Of a DNA stretch of 64,000 nt, positions 26,976 to 35,531 are shown piece by piece. The notes under the pieces were generated by a model. It was not told the origin of the DNA and searched no databases. It saw only the letters and a program-made list of their open reading frames with translations. A program made the position numbers and the translations under genes. Every line of letters starts with the position of its first letter. Position 1 is the first letter of the stretch. The DNA comes from Bacteroidota bacterium (GTDB taxonomy: Bacteria; Bacteroidota; Ignavibacteria; UBA10030; UBA8401), in NCBI GenBank assembly GCA_041658205.1, contig JBBAAO010000001.1, positions 682,001-746,000 of the forward strand, given 5' to 3'.

Positions 26976-27935
26976 ATGAATATACTCGTTACCGGCGGTG
27001 CCGGATTTATTGGTTCGAATGTTTCTGATGCATTCATCAAAGAAGGTCATAACGTTATTATTGTTGATAACTTCTCCAGCGGAAAACAGGAAAATGTCAA
27101 TCCAAAAGCAAAAGTGTATACAATGGATATTCAGGATCCTGCGGTTGAAAATATTTTCCGGGATGAGAAGATCGAAGTGATGTGTCATCATGCCGCGCAG
27201 ATGGATGTCCGCCGCTCGGTTGCCGATCCGAAATTTGATGCATCGGTGAACGTGTTGGGATTTTTGAATTTGATGGAACAGGGGAGGAAATACGGATTGA
27301 AAAAAGTTCTCTTCTCGTCAACCGGTGGAGCGATTTATGGCGAGCAGGATTATTTTCCTGCAGACGAGAAACATCCGATGCAACCACTTTCACCATACGG
27401 CATTACAAAACTCGTCACGGAAAAATATCTCTTCTTCTATAAAGAGATTTATGGCATCGATCATGTCATTCTTCGCTATGCAAACATTTATGGCCCTCGG
27501 CAAAACCCTCACGGTGAAGCAGGTGTTGTTGCGATTTTCACTCAAAAAATGTTAAAAGGGGAACAACCGATTATCAACGGCGAAGGGAAACAGACCCGCG
27601 ACTATGTGTTCGTTGGTGATGTTGTTCAAGCAAATTTATTGGGATTGAAATACTCTGGCTCAAATATTTTTAATATCGGCACCGGGATTGAAACAGATGT
27701 AAACCAACTGTTTCATCATATCAAATCGTTGACCGTTGCGAAATGTGAGGAGAAACATATTCCGGCAAAAGCAGGAGAACAGATGCGGAGTGTGATTTCT
27801 TCTAAAAAGATCGGGGAGATGCTTGGGTGGAAGCCGACGGTAACTCTTGAAGAAGGGTTGAAGAAGACGGTGGAGTTTTTTAAGAATAAGCACCAGCAGG
27901 TCAGCGTTAACACCGACCTTCCCAAAAAAATATGA
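26976..27935 (+). CDS. NAD-dependent nucleotide-sugar epimerase (UDP-glucose 4-epimerase type)
   Basis: Protein of 319 aa, an extended short-chain dehydrogenase. The NAD loop GGAGFIG is at 7-13, Ser/Thr at 114-116, and catalytic Tyr141/Lys145 in SPYGITK. The C-terminal substrate domain is typical (RYANIYGPRQ, GEGKQTRDYVFVGDV). It probably interconverts UDP-glucose and UDP-galactose or a related UDP-sugar for surface glycans. Substrate cannot be fixed. It overlaps meaB by four bases (ATGA). Confidence 0.88.
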   Translation: MNILVTGGAGFIGSNVSDAFIKEGHNVIIVDNFSSGKQENVNPKAKVYTMDIQDPAVENIFRDEKIEVMCHHAAQMDVRRSVADPKFDASVNVLGFLNLMEQGRKYGLKKVLFSSTGGAIYGEQDYFPADEKHPMQPLSPYGITKLVTEKYLFFYKEIYGIDHVILRYANIYGPRQNPHGEAGVVAIFTQKMLKGEQPIINGEGKQTRDYVFVGDVVQANLLGLKYSGSNIFNIGTGIETDVNQLFHHIKSLTVAKCEEKHIPAKAGEQMRSVISSKKIGEMLGWKPTVTLEEGLKKTVEFFKNKHQQVSVNTDLPKKI

Positions 27936-28870
27936 TAAAATCCATCGATATACAAAAAATTTTATCAGGTGACAGACGAAGTGTAGCCCGTGCAATCTCA
28001 TTTGTGGAAAATGAGAATACAGGTGCAGAACAATTTCTTTCGGAGATCTACAAACACACCGGTAAAGCTTATCGTATTGGTATCACCGGTCCGCCCGGAG
28101 CTGGAAAAAGCACCTTAACGAATAAGCTTGCAAAATTTTACCGCTCACAGAATTTAAAAGTTGGCGTCATTGCTGTCGATCCAACAAGTCCGTTTACAGG
28201 TGGTGCGCTTCTTGGCGACCGGGTGCGAATGAGTGAAGTGGAAATGGATGAAGGTGTATTCATTCGATCGATGGCATCGCGCGGATCGCTCGGAGGATTG
28301 AGCAAAAAGACCCGTGAAGCGGCGGACATTCTTGATGCAGCCGGTTTTGATATTGTTTTGTTTGAAACGGTCGGTGTCGGACAATCTGAACTTGATATAG
28401 CCGGTGCTGCGGATACGACAGTTGTTGTATTGGTGCCAGAATCGGGCGACGGTATTCAGGCGATGAAGGCTGGCTTGATGGAGATTGCCGATTTTTTTGT
28501 GATGAATAAATCCGATCGACCGGGAGCGGAACAGGCAGTAATGTCGATAAAGATGATTCTCGGTTTTCGTCCCCACGACGAACATTCCTGGATGGCCGAT
28601 GTTGTGAAATCCACTGCAAGTGAAGGGATCGGCATTGATAAGATCGCATCCGAAATCACCCGCCATCAAGAATATCTAAAAAAATCCGGTGAGTTTGAAC
28701 GCCGCCGAAGTAAACAGATGAAAGCCCGCATTGAAGAGATCATCAGCGATAAGTTTACCGTAACATTTTGGAATGCTGAACGGAAACTTCAGCTTGACCG
28801 TGAACTTTCCAAAATTATAACTCGTAACCGCACGCCGTACGAGGTGGCGGAAGAATTATTGAAAAAATAA
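27932..28870 (+). CDS. meaB: MeaB/ArgK-type GTPase, methylmalonyl-CoA mutase chaperone
   Basis: Protein of 312 aa, a G3E-family GTPase that protects and reloads B12-dependent acyl-CoA mutases. P-loop GPPGAGKS is at 53-60. The family signature VDPTSPFTGGALLGDRVRM lies near 84-102, followed by ETVGVGQSE and the base-recognition MNKSD near 190. The mutase itself is not in the window. MeaB points to propionyl-/methylmalonyl-CoA metabolism, which fits the acyl-CoA enzymes encoded elsewhere here. Confidence 0.93.
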   Translation: MIKSIDIQKILSGDRRSVARAISFVENENTGAEQFLSEIYKHTGKAYRIGITGPPGAGKSTLTNKLAKFYRSQNLKVGVIAVDPTSPFTGGALLGDRVRMSEVEMDEGVFIRSMASRGSLGGLSKKTREAADILDAAGFDIVLFETVGVGQSELDIAGAADTTVVVLVPESGDGIQAMKAGLMEIADFFVMNKSDRPGAEQAVMSIKMILGFRPHDEHSWMADVVKSTASEGIGIDKIASEITRHQEYLKKSGEFERRRSKQMKARIEEIISDKFTVTFWNAERKLQLDRELSKIITRNRTPYEVAEELLKK

Positions 28871-28876
28871 ATCCAC

Positions 28877-28907
28877 TTGTAGGACGGGATGACATCCCAT
28901 CCTACAA
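28877..28907. repeat. REP-like palindrome
   Basis: 31-base near-perfect palindrome: TTGTAGGA, one mismatched base, GGGATG, a 1-nt centre, then CATCCC and TCCTACAA. It lies between meaB and the GH13 gene. Shares the GTA...CGGGAT...ATCCC...TAC pattern with the element at 30832-30862. Confidence 0.8.
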
Positions 28908-28929
28908 ATGTCATTCAGGCGGAATTCCT

Positions 28930-30783
28930 ATGGATAAAAAATCTCTTCTCCGAATTTGCATTTTCTTTACAGTGCAATTCTCTCTTGCCCAGACTCCTGA
29001 AATCATTAAGTGTGAACCGCCGAATTGGTGGATCGGGATGAAGATGAACAAGGTTCAACTGATGGTATACGGTGAACATCTGAATAATATTACTGTGACG
29101 TCATCATCTTCCCATCTCAAAGTCCTTCGCACTCATTCCATAGCCAATCCTTCGTACACATTCATCGATATTGATATATCACCCTTAGCAAAACCCGGAA
29201 ATTATGAGCTTACGGTAACATCTCGCAACGGAAAAACTTCATTCCGTTATCCTCTGTTGAAGAGAGAGAAGTTGACTAACCAACACCAGGGTTTTGATCA
29301 GTCTGATGTGATGTATCTTATCACTCCGGATCGTTTTGCAAATGGCGATACGACAAACGACAATGTCGCCGGAATGTTTGATTCCTTAAAACGAAGTGAA
29401 CCATTCGGAAGACACGGCGGCGATCTTCAGGGTATTATAAACAAACTGGAATATTTGAACGATCTCGGTGTTACTGCATTGTGGATCAATCCACTTGTCG
29501 AAAATAATATGAACCGCGCAAGTTACCACGGTTACAGCGCAACGGATTTGTATGCAATCGATTCACGTTTCGGCACAAATATGTTGTATACATCATTTGT
29601 GGAAAAAGCACACGCTGTGGGATTGAAAGTGATCATGGATCATGTGAACAATCATATCGGAACAAATCATCCGTGGTTGAAAAATCTTCCGACAGCAGAT
29701 TGGTTAAATGGAACGATAGAAAACCATCAACGCCCATTCCATTCAAAACCGGAGTTAGATGATATTCACAGCGATTCGCTGACCAGACAACAGGCGACGA
29801 ACGGCTGGTTTGATCGTTCCCTGGCTGATGTGAATCAGCAGAATCCGTTCGTAGCAAACTATTTGAAACAGAATACCATTTGGTGGATTGAGTTCAGCGG
29901 AATGGACGGTATTCGCGAGGATACCTATCCATATATTGATCCGAAGTTTCGAGAAGAATGGTGCAAAAGTATCATGGATGAATATCCTCGGTTCAATATT
30001 GTCGGCGAAGTGTGGGTACAGGATCCGGCATTCCTGGCGCCGTATCAGAGAGGAAGTTTTATCCCGCGAAGCGTCAAACCCGAACTTCCGTCTCTTACGG
30101 ATTTCGGACTTTATGATGCATTCATGAAAACATTTGCCGATTCTAACGGAACGATAGGAAATGTCTTCAACACTCTTGCAAAAGATTTTCTCTATCCTGA
30201 TCCGGATAACCTGGTTACCTTTTTAGATAATCACGATATTACGCGCATCATGTATAATGTGAATGGAGATGTAAAGCGTTTCAAACTTGCAATGCTTGCT
30301 CTCTTAACGACGCGGGGAATTCCACAGCTGCTGTACGGAACAGAAATTGGAATGAAAGGGGGAAAGGATCACGGATTACTTCGGGCAGATTTTCCCGGTG
30401 GATTCCCGAACGATACGCGTGATGCTTTCACTGAACCGGGAAGGACGCAGTTAGAAAATGAACTTTTCAAGTTTTCCCAAGGACTATTACAGATCCGTAA
30501 ATCGCACAAGTCGCTACAGTTTGGGACATTGATTCATTTCAAGCCATCGCATGAAACGTATGTGTATTTTAGAATTTTGAAAAACGAACGTATGATGGTT
30601 GTTATCAACCATCATAAAGAAGAACAGAAAATTTCTCTCTCACCATATACACATCAACTTAAGGGTGTGACACGGCTGCGGGATCTTGTTTCGGGAAAAG
30701 AATTTTCTCTCATCGATCAACAAGAAATTACGCTCGAAGGGATGACGGGTGGGATATTTGAAATAGTTGATGTAAAAAATTGA
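28930..30783 (+). CDS. Secreted GH13 alpha-amylase (cyclomaltodextrinase/neopullulanase type)
   Basis: Protein of 617 aa. Signal peptide (to about LAQ20), an N-terminal beta domain (20-110; PPNWWIGMKMNKVQLMVYG), then a GH13 barrel. The expected triad is present: the nucleophile region GMDGIRED (Asp near 330), the acid IVGEVWVQD (Glu near 360) and FLDNHDITR (Asp near 436). MYLITPDRFANGD is typical of SusA/neopullulanase-like enzymes that cut maltodextrins in the periplasm. It lies between two REP-like repeats, convergent with GH92. No SusCD genes nearby. Confidence 0.93.
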   Translation: MDKKSLLRICIFFTVQFSLAQTPEIIKCEPPNWWIGMKMNKVQLMVYGEHLNNITVTSSSSHLKVLRTHSIANPSYTFIDIDISPLAKPGNYELTVTSRNGKTSFRYPLLKREKLTNQHQGFDQSDVMYLITPDRFANGDTTNDNVAGMFDSLKRSEPFGRHGGDLQGIINKLEYLNDLGVTALWINPLVENNMNRASYHGYSATDLYAIDSRFGTNMLYTSFVEKAHAVGLKVIMDHVNNHIGTNHPWLKNLPTADWLNGTIENHQRPFHSKPELDDIHSDSLTRQQATNGWFDRSLADVNQQNPFVANYLKQNTIWWIEFSGMDGIREDTYPYIDPKFREEWCKSIMDEYPRFNIVGEVWVQDPAFLAPYQRGSFIPRSVKPELPSLTDFGLYDAFMKTFADSNGTIGNVFNTLAKDFLYPDPDNLVTFLDNHDITRIMYNVNGDVKRFKLAMLALLTTRGIPQLLYGTEIGMKGGKDHGLLRADFPGGFPNDTRDAFTEPGRTQLENELFKFSQGLLQIRKSHKSLQFGTLIHFKPSHETYVYFRILKNERMMVVINHHKEEQKISLSPYTHQLKGVTRLRDLVSGKEFSLIDQQEITLEGMTGGIFEIVDVKN

Positions 30784-30788
30784 TTTGA

Positions 30789-30878
30789 TAGAACACGAAT
30801 TAGACTGATTGACACGGATAAAAAGAATCAAATGTAAGTCGGGATTGCATCCCGATTTACATAAAAATCCGTGTTCTA
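30789..30878. repeat. Nested inverted repeats: ATCCGTG element carrying a REP-like palindrome
   Basis: The outer arms TAGAACACGAAT and ATCCGTGTTCTA are inverted copies with one mismatch. Inside, at 30832-30862, is a near-perfect palindrome (ATGTAA, G-T pair, TCGGGAT, TGC loop). It fills the space between the convergent GH13 and GH92 genes, and the right arm includes the GH92 stop codon. It may serve as a bidirectional terminator. Confidence 0.8.
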
Positions 30879-33185
30879 TTTCTTATTAGGTTTAGCCCCC
30901 ATCTCGAATACAATCGCCGCACCGTTCATTAGATCAGAATGAATGAAATAATTTTTCTTCCATTCCGTTCCGTTTAGCATAATCTTTTGCACATATACAT
31001 TCTTTGGCGATTGATTCTTTGTGTTGATGGACAGTGTTTTTCCGTTCTCCAGTTTGATCTTTGCTGACTTCACTAATGGACTACCGATCGAATATTGATC
31101 CGAACCAGGAGCGACAGGGTAAAATCCTAATGCACTGAAAATATACCACGCAGACATTTGTCCGCAGTCGTCGTTTCCGCTCAGCCCGTCCGGCGTATTC
31201 GAATATTTAATGTTCAAGATCTTGCGGACTTTTTCTTGTGTCTTCCATGACTCACCGATCCAGTTATAGAGATACGGGACATGATGAGAAGGTTCATTTC
31301 CATGAACATAGTTTCCGATGATCCCTTCGCGAGTAATATCTTCGTTATGTGCAAAGAATTCGTCCGGCAGATGCATGGTAAAGAGCGAATCTAAGTAATT
31401 AGAAAATTTTTTATTCCCACCAAGTAATTGAATCAATTTTGGCACGTTGTGGGGGACATGAAGGGAATAATTCCACGAATTGCCCTCAATAAATCCTTGT
31501 CCGTCGGTTTCTAACACACTAAAGTTTTTCCGGAACGATCCATCGCTCATTTTTGGACGCATAAAACCGATTGATGCATCGAAGACATTGCTGAAATTCT
31601 CTGATCGTTTGATGAACTCATTATACACTTTTTCATTTCCCAGCTTTTTTGCCATCTGTGCAATCGCCCAATCGTCGTAGGCATATTCCAGCGTTTTAGA
31701 GACGGATGAGGAGTTCTTATCGTCCGGTATATATCCCATTGCTATGTAATATTCCAAGCCGTCGTAGTATTTTTGCTGTGCTGTCTTTACACTTGCATCA
31801 AGTGCTTTTACTACATCAAAAGAAACATTTCCTTTTATGAATGCATCAGCAATGACCGACACGCTATGATAACCGATCATGCACCAATTTTCATTGGCAT
31901 AATGAGACCAAATCGGAAGCATGTTGTGAACGCTCTGTTCGTAATGAGCAAGCATTGAACGAATCATATCGCCGTTTCGTTTCGGCTGAAGGATGTTGAA
32001 GAGAGGATGAAGAGCACGGTACGTATCCCACAGTGAGAATGTTGTATAATTGGTAAATCCATCAGCAGTATGAATATTCTGATCGATTCCTTTGTATTGC
32101 CCATCCACATCCATATAGACTGTTGGACTGAGAAACGTATGGTAAAGAGAAGTGTAAAACGTCTCAGTATCTTTTTGGGAAAGGAGTTCGGCATTTACTT
32201 TTCCCAATTCTTCGTTCCACAAATCTTGACTCTCTTTCTTTACCCGCTCAAAATTCCAGTCCGGAATTTCAGCAGTGAGATTTTTTACTGCTCCTTCTGT
32301 GCTCACAGGGGATAACGAAAATTTTACTTTGATCTTTTCATTTACTTCTGTTGAAAAATTGAAATAAGCTCTGATATTCTTTCCCGCCATTTCGGGGAAA
32401 TTGGTTCTCACGTCGAATTTTTTCCAGAAACCGCGATAGATGGAAGTATCAAATTTCGCATGACCGTATGATGTAAACGGTTTGTTGAATGCCATGGCAA
32501 AATAGACAGTGCGTGTCCGTCCCCAGCCATTGGTCTGTCTAAATCCCGTCACAAGCGTGTCACTTTCAACACGGATGAATGTCCAGACATTCTTTTCATC
32601 ATAATTATAGATACCGTGCATCAAATCGAGAATGATATGTGATTCTTCCGATCGCGGGAATGTGTATTGATGAAAACCGACGCGTGTAGTTGCAGTCAAT
32701 TCCGCCGTGATTCCGCCGGAGGCGGATCCGCCTTTGGCGGAGTTATGGTCATCCAGTTTCACTTTGTAATACGCCGGCTCGGCAGTTTCGTTTGTGTGTG
32801 AATAGCGAGACCGATAACCGTTTTCAGGATGATTTGCTGTGCCGGGATTGAGTTGTAATTCACCGGTTGTCGGCATGATTAAAAAATCGCCAAGGTCGGA
32901 ATGTCCTGTCCCGCTGAAATGTGTGTGACTGAATCCGACAATCGTCTTATCTTCATATTGATATCCTGCACAGTACTGATAGACTTCTGCCTGATATTTT
33001 CCATTCTTCTCGTAACTGAGTGTATCGGTATCCGGACTGAGCTGCACAGAGCCGAAAGGAACTGTTGCTCCGGGAAATGTATGTCCCATTCTCTGTGTGC
33101 CGGTGAGTGGTTTTACGTATTGGATGAAATTTGTTTGTGCGAAAATGATGATGGGAAAAACAAACAGAAGAGATACTTTTCTCAT
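30876..33185 (-). CDS. Secreted GH92 alpha-mannosidase-like glycosidase
   Basis: Protein of 769 aa; start chosen at MRKVSLLFVFPIIIFAQ, which gives a signal peptide and has AAAGG seven bases upstream. Family hallmarks are FIQYVKPLTGTQRMGHTFPGATVPFG at the mature N-terminus (split over the first 40 residues), VHGNEPSHHVPYLYNW near 640 and GNDDCGQMSAWYIFSALGFYP near 680. GH92 enzymes are calcium-dependent exo-alpha-mannosidases acting on N-glycan-type mannose. A palindromic repeat inserted in frame near residues 149-158 adds an extra Gly/Ser/Ala stretch (SAKGGSASGG). Probably periplasmic or exported. Confidence 0.93.
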   Translation of the reverse strand: MRKVSLLFVFPIIIFAQTNFIQYVKPLTGTQRMGHTFPGATVPFGSVQLSPDTDTLSYEKNGKYQAEVYQYCAGYQYEDKTIVGFSHTHFSGTGHSDLGDFLIMPTTGELQLNPGTANHPENGYRSRYSHTNETAEPAYYKVKLDDHNSAKGGSASGGITAELTATTRVGFHQYTFPRSEESHIILDLMHGIYNYDEKNVWTFIRVESDTLVTGFRQTNGWGRTRTVYFAMAFNKPFTSYGHAKFDTSIYRGFWKKFDVRTNFPEMAGKNIRAYFNFSTEVNEKIKVKFSLSPVSTEGAVKNLTAEIPDWNFERVKKESQDLWNEELGKVNAELLSQKDTETFYTSLYHTFLSPTVYMDVDGQYKGIDQNIHTADGFTNYTTFSLWDTYRALHPLFNILQPKRNGDMIRSMLAHYEQSVHNMLPIWSHYANENWCMIGYHSVSVIADAFIKGNVSFDVVKALDASVKTAQQKYYDGLEYYIAMGYIPDDKNSSSVSKTLEYAYDDWAIAQMAKKLGNEKVYNEFIKRSENFSNVFDASIGFMRPKMSDGSFRKNFSVLETDGQGFIEGNSWNYSLHVPHNVPKLIQLLGGNKKFSNYLDSLFTMHLPDEFFAHNEDITREGIIGNYVHGNEPSHHVPYLYNWIGESWKTQEKVRKILNIKYSNTPDGLSGNDDCGQMSAWYIFSALGFYPVAPGSDQYSIGSPLVKSAKIKLENGKTLSINTKNQSPKNVYVQKIMLNGTEWKKNYFIHSDLMNGAAIVFEMGAKPNKK
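32712..32741. repeat. Palindromic repeat inserted in GH92 coding sequence
   Basis: 30 bases made of two tandem hairpins, TCCGCC-GGA-GGCGGA and TCCGCC-TTT-GGCGGA, with a central GGATCC. It is a multiple of three, remains in frame and encodes a low-complexity loop. Its local GC is far above the surrounding gene. Confidence 0.85.
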
Positions 33186-33292
33186 AACAGCGCCTTTAGA
33201 GAAGGAAGAAAACTTTTGAGAACATAGAGATAAAAAAGGAGAGAAGAAATAGCGCAAATAGAATACAGATATCACGGATTTATATAGATTGC

Positions 33293-33337
33293 TTTATCCG
33301 TGAAGATCCGCATGATCAGTGTCATCCGTGTTCTATT
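33293..33337. repeat. ATCCGTG repeat upstream of GH92
   Basis: TTTATCCGTG ... ATCCGTGTTCTATT, the same element as at 30.8 kb but in the opposite orientation. The two copies thus flank the GH92 gene as an inverted pair. Confidence 0.7.
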
Positions 33338-33418
33338 CAGTTCTATGCAGTTTGTCTTGCATAAAATCTTTCAATTCTCCATATTCCACGACAACAATTA
33401 TTCACATTTAGGAAATTC

Positions 33419-34318
33419 ATGAGATTAACGATTCTCCTTTCTACCATTTTGCTTTCCGCGATATTTGTTTCTGCTCAAAATGCCAAACCGAATGACGCTC
33501 TCAACGCGGAGGAACAATACAATATCTATTTTAAGAAAGCGGATGAGCAGCTGGGAAAATTTCAATTTGAAGAATCGATCAAAAGCGCACAAGAGGCGTT
33601 AAAATATAAACCAAATGACCACCTCGTCCGTGCGATGATTTGTCTGGATTATTATGAGATTGCCGAAAAATTAGATGTGAAGAAGTCTGATGAGAAAGAG
33701 TGGAAACTCGACATCTATAAAAAGATGGTGACTATTGCTGAAGAGGGTATGAAAGCAGCTCCTGAAAAAGGGGAGTGTTATTTTATGCGGGGACTTGCTA
33801 ACGCTCGTATGTCCACAACAAAAGGGATTCTTTCGTCTCTCTTTTCTGCGAAACAGATTGAACAGGATTGGATCATTGCTGTCGGCAGGAAATCCGAATA
33901 TGTTACTCCGATTGGCGAGAATCTTGAAGCATCGGCGAATATTGCTCTTGGTGTCTATTACCGTCTCTGTCCGTCATTCTTTTTATTACAATGGACATTT
34001 GGCATCAGCGGCGATCTAGAGAAAGCGGTGCAGTACTGCAAAAAAGCATACGAACTGGATCCAACCCGCATTGAGATTGTAAAAGAGTACGGCGTTGCTC
34101 TGATTACCCGCGGATTAGACAGCAACAACAAGAAGGATATTGAAGCGGGAAAAGAATTACTCGTAAAAGTTTCAACACTGCCGCTTCGTTTACGAACAGA
34201 TAAGATCGATATTGAACATAGTAAGATGTTATTAAGTGATATTTCTCTTTGTCCCGGTTACTCAAGGGATGAACAGCAGGAGATTTCAGAGGAAGCGTTT
34301 AGAAAGAACCATCACTAG
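33419..34318 (+). CDS. Secreted TPR-like protein
   Basis: Protein of 299 aa with a signal peptide (MRLTILLSTILLSAIFVSAQ). Helical repeats are visible (EEQYNIYFKKADEQLGKFQFEE; GDLEKAVQYCKKAYELDP), with a CPSFFLLQWTFG segment in the middle. This resembles periplasmic TPR proteins of the TRAP-T or RMD1-like type, but no transporter partner is present. The gene stands alone between the GH92 region and the AT-rich island. Function unknown. Confidence 0.7.
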   Translation: MRLTILLSTILLSAIFVSAQNAKPNDALNAEEQYNIYFKKADEQLGKFQFEESIKSAQEALKYKPNDHLVRAMICLDYYEIAEKLDVKKSDEKEWKLDIYKKMVTIAEEGMKAAPEKGECYFMRGLANARMSTTKGILSSLFSAKQIEQDWIIAVGRKSEYVTPIGENLEASANIALGVYYRLCPSFFLLQWTFGISGDLEKAVQYCKKAYELDPTRIEIVKEYGVALITRGLDSNNKKDIEAGKELLVKVSTLPLRLRTDKIDIEHSKMLLSDISLCPGYSRDEQQEISEEAFRKNHH

Positions 34319-34331
34319 TTTCCAAAAGCTC

Positions 34332-34350
34332 ACCACAGAGTCACAGAGAA
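34332..34350 (+). repeat. ACCACAGAG repeat, left border of AT-rich island
   Basis: ACCACAGAGTCACAGAGAA, an incomplete copy of a repeat that reappears in inverted orientation at 36211-36237 and 36370-36390. These copies bracket the AT-rich gene group. Confidence 0.65.
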
Positions 34351-34551
34351 GTACGGTAAAGACATCTCGCCACCCTTTGTCTGAAACTATAAAAAACCCT
34401 CAAGTATATTAAATCTTCAATTCATAATAACTCATTGCGCTTTACCTAAGGCTTCTATCAATTACCTGTTCTTAAAATAGTGTGACTTAAAGTCCGTAGA
34501 CTTTAATATATTTTATATCAATTATGAAACAAAATTGAAAATTAAATATTA

Positions 34552-34764
34552 ATGTCTTATACAATTCATATATTATTTGGTAAAGAAGAAATATTGAGAC
34601 ACAATTTAGGAATTAAACTAACTAAAAGTGAAAAGGTAACTAACCTCAAAACATTTTCCTTCCTTAATAAAAAAGAAGCTAATATTTTTTTAAGAGGAAT
34701 GGCTGAAGTTATCGGGTGGACTGAATATCTTGAATTAGAAAAATTCAACAAAGAGGATTTATGA
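34552..34764 (+). CDS. Small protein of unknown function, first gene of island
   Basis: Protein of 70 aa with no recognised domain. It starts MSYTIHILFGKEE and ends FNKEDL; the middle (LKTFSFLNKKEANIFLRGMAEVIGW) is a strand-helix pattern. The stop overlaps the HNH nuclease start by four bases (ATGA), so the two genes are translated together. Very AT-rich codon use, unlike the flanking genes. It could be an antitoxin, an adaptor or a small inhibitor for the nuclease (inference). Confidence 0.6.
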   Translation: MSYTIHILFGKEEILRHNLGIKLTKSEKVTNLKTFSFLNKKEANIFLRGMAEVIGWTEYLELEKFNKEDL

Positions 34765-35528
34765 AACAAAATATTTGGACTAGAGAGCAAACTATTGTTG
34801 CTTTTAATCTATATTGTAAAATCCCATTTAACAAAGTGTCATCAAATCATCCCGAGATACTTAAAATCTCAAAGATAATTGGAAGAAGCCCAAATTCTGT
34901 AAAAATGAAAATTGGGAATTTTGGAAGTTTTGATCCAGAACTTAAAAAAAGAGGAATTGTTGGTTTATCAAATAGTAGTAAACTTGATAAAGAAGTTTGG
35001 GATGAATTTAATATGAACTGGGAAAATCTAGTTTTTGAAAGTGAATCTATAATTGCAAAATATGCCAAGAAGACCTTGGGAGAATTAATTGGGTTAGACT
35101 TGGAAAACCTGCCCAAGGGTAAAGAAAGGGAAGCAATTGTAAAAACGAGAATAAATCAATCCTTTTTTCGTAGTACAATTCTTTCTTCTTATAATCAAAA
35201 ATGCTGTATCACAGGAATCTCTGTCCCTCAGTTATTGGTTGCAAGTCATATTGTTCCATGGTCTAAAAATGAAAACATCCGATTAGATCCAAGAAATGGT
35301 TTGTGCCTAAACTCTCTTCACGATAGAGCTTTTGATCACGGCTTCATAACTATCACAACAGATTATAAAATTATCGTCTCAAAAGAATTGACTGCAAATT
35401 ACAAAAAAGACAAATTGACTCAGGAGTATTTTTTAAGTTTTAATAATAAATCTATAAATATGCCTGATAGATTTTTGCCTAAAAAAGAATATTTAGATTA
35501 TCACTACGAAAATATTTTCAGGCAATAA
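34761..35528 (+). CDS. HNH endonuclease (HNH_2-type)
   Basis: Protein of 255 aa. The N-terminal domain (1-90) begins IWTREQTIVAFNLYCKIPF and contains GRSPNSVKMKIGNF, a segment often seen in restriction-like HNH proteins. The C-terminal HNH domain at about 145-205 has the zinc/metal region CCITGISVPQLLVASHIVPW, then NGLCLNSLHDRAFDHGFI. His in ASHIVPW, Asn in RNGLCL and His in HDRAFD form the expected triad. It lies between a small unknown gene and a restriction-enzyme-like gene, with overlaps or a 3-base gap. Probably a DNA-cutting defence protein. Confidence 0.82.
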   Translation: MKQNIWTREQTIVAFNLYCKIPFNKVSSNHPEILKISKIIGRSPNSVKMKIGNFGSFDPELKKRGIVGLSNSSKLDKEVWDEFNMNWENLVFESESIIAKYAKKTLGELIGLDLENLPKGKEREAIVKTRINQSFFRSTILSSYNQKCCITGISVPQLLVASHIVPWSKNENIRLDPRNGLCLNSLHDRAFDHGFITITTDYKIIVSKELTANYKKDKLTQEYFLSFNNKSINMPDRFLPKKEYLDYHYENIFRQ

Positions 35529-35531
35529 AAT

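Noticed and set aside
28154..28669. 171-residue open frame antisense to meaB
   Set aside because: Overlaps the intact MeaB GTPase motifs on the other strand.
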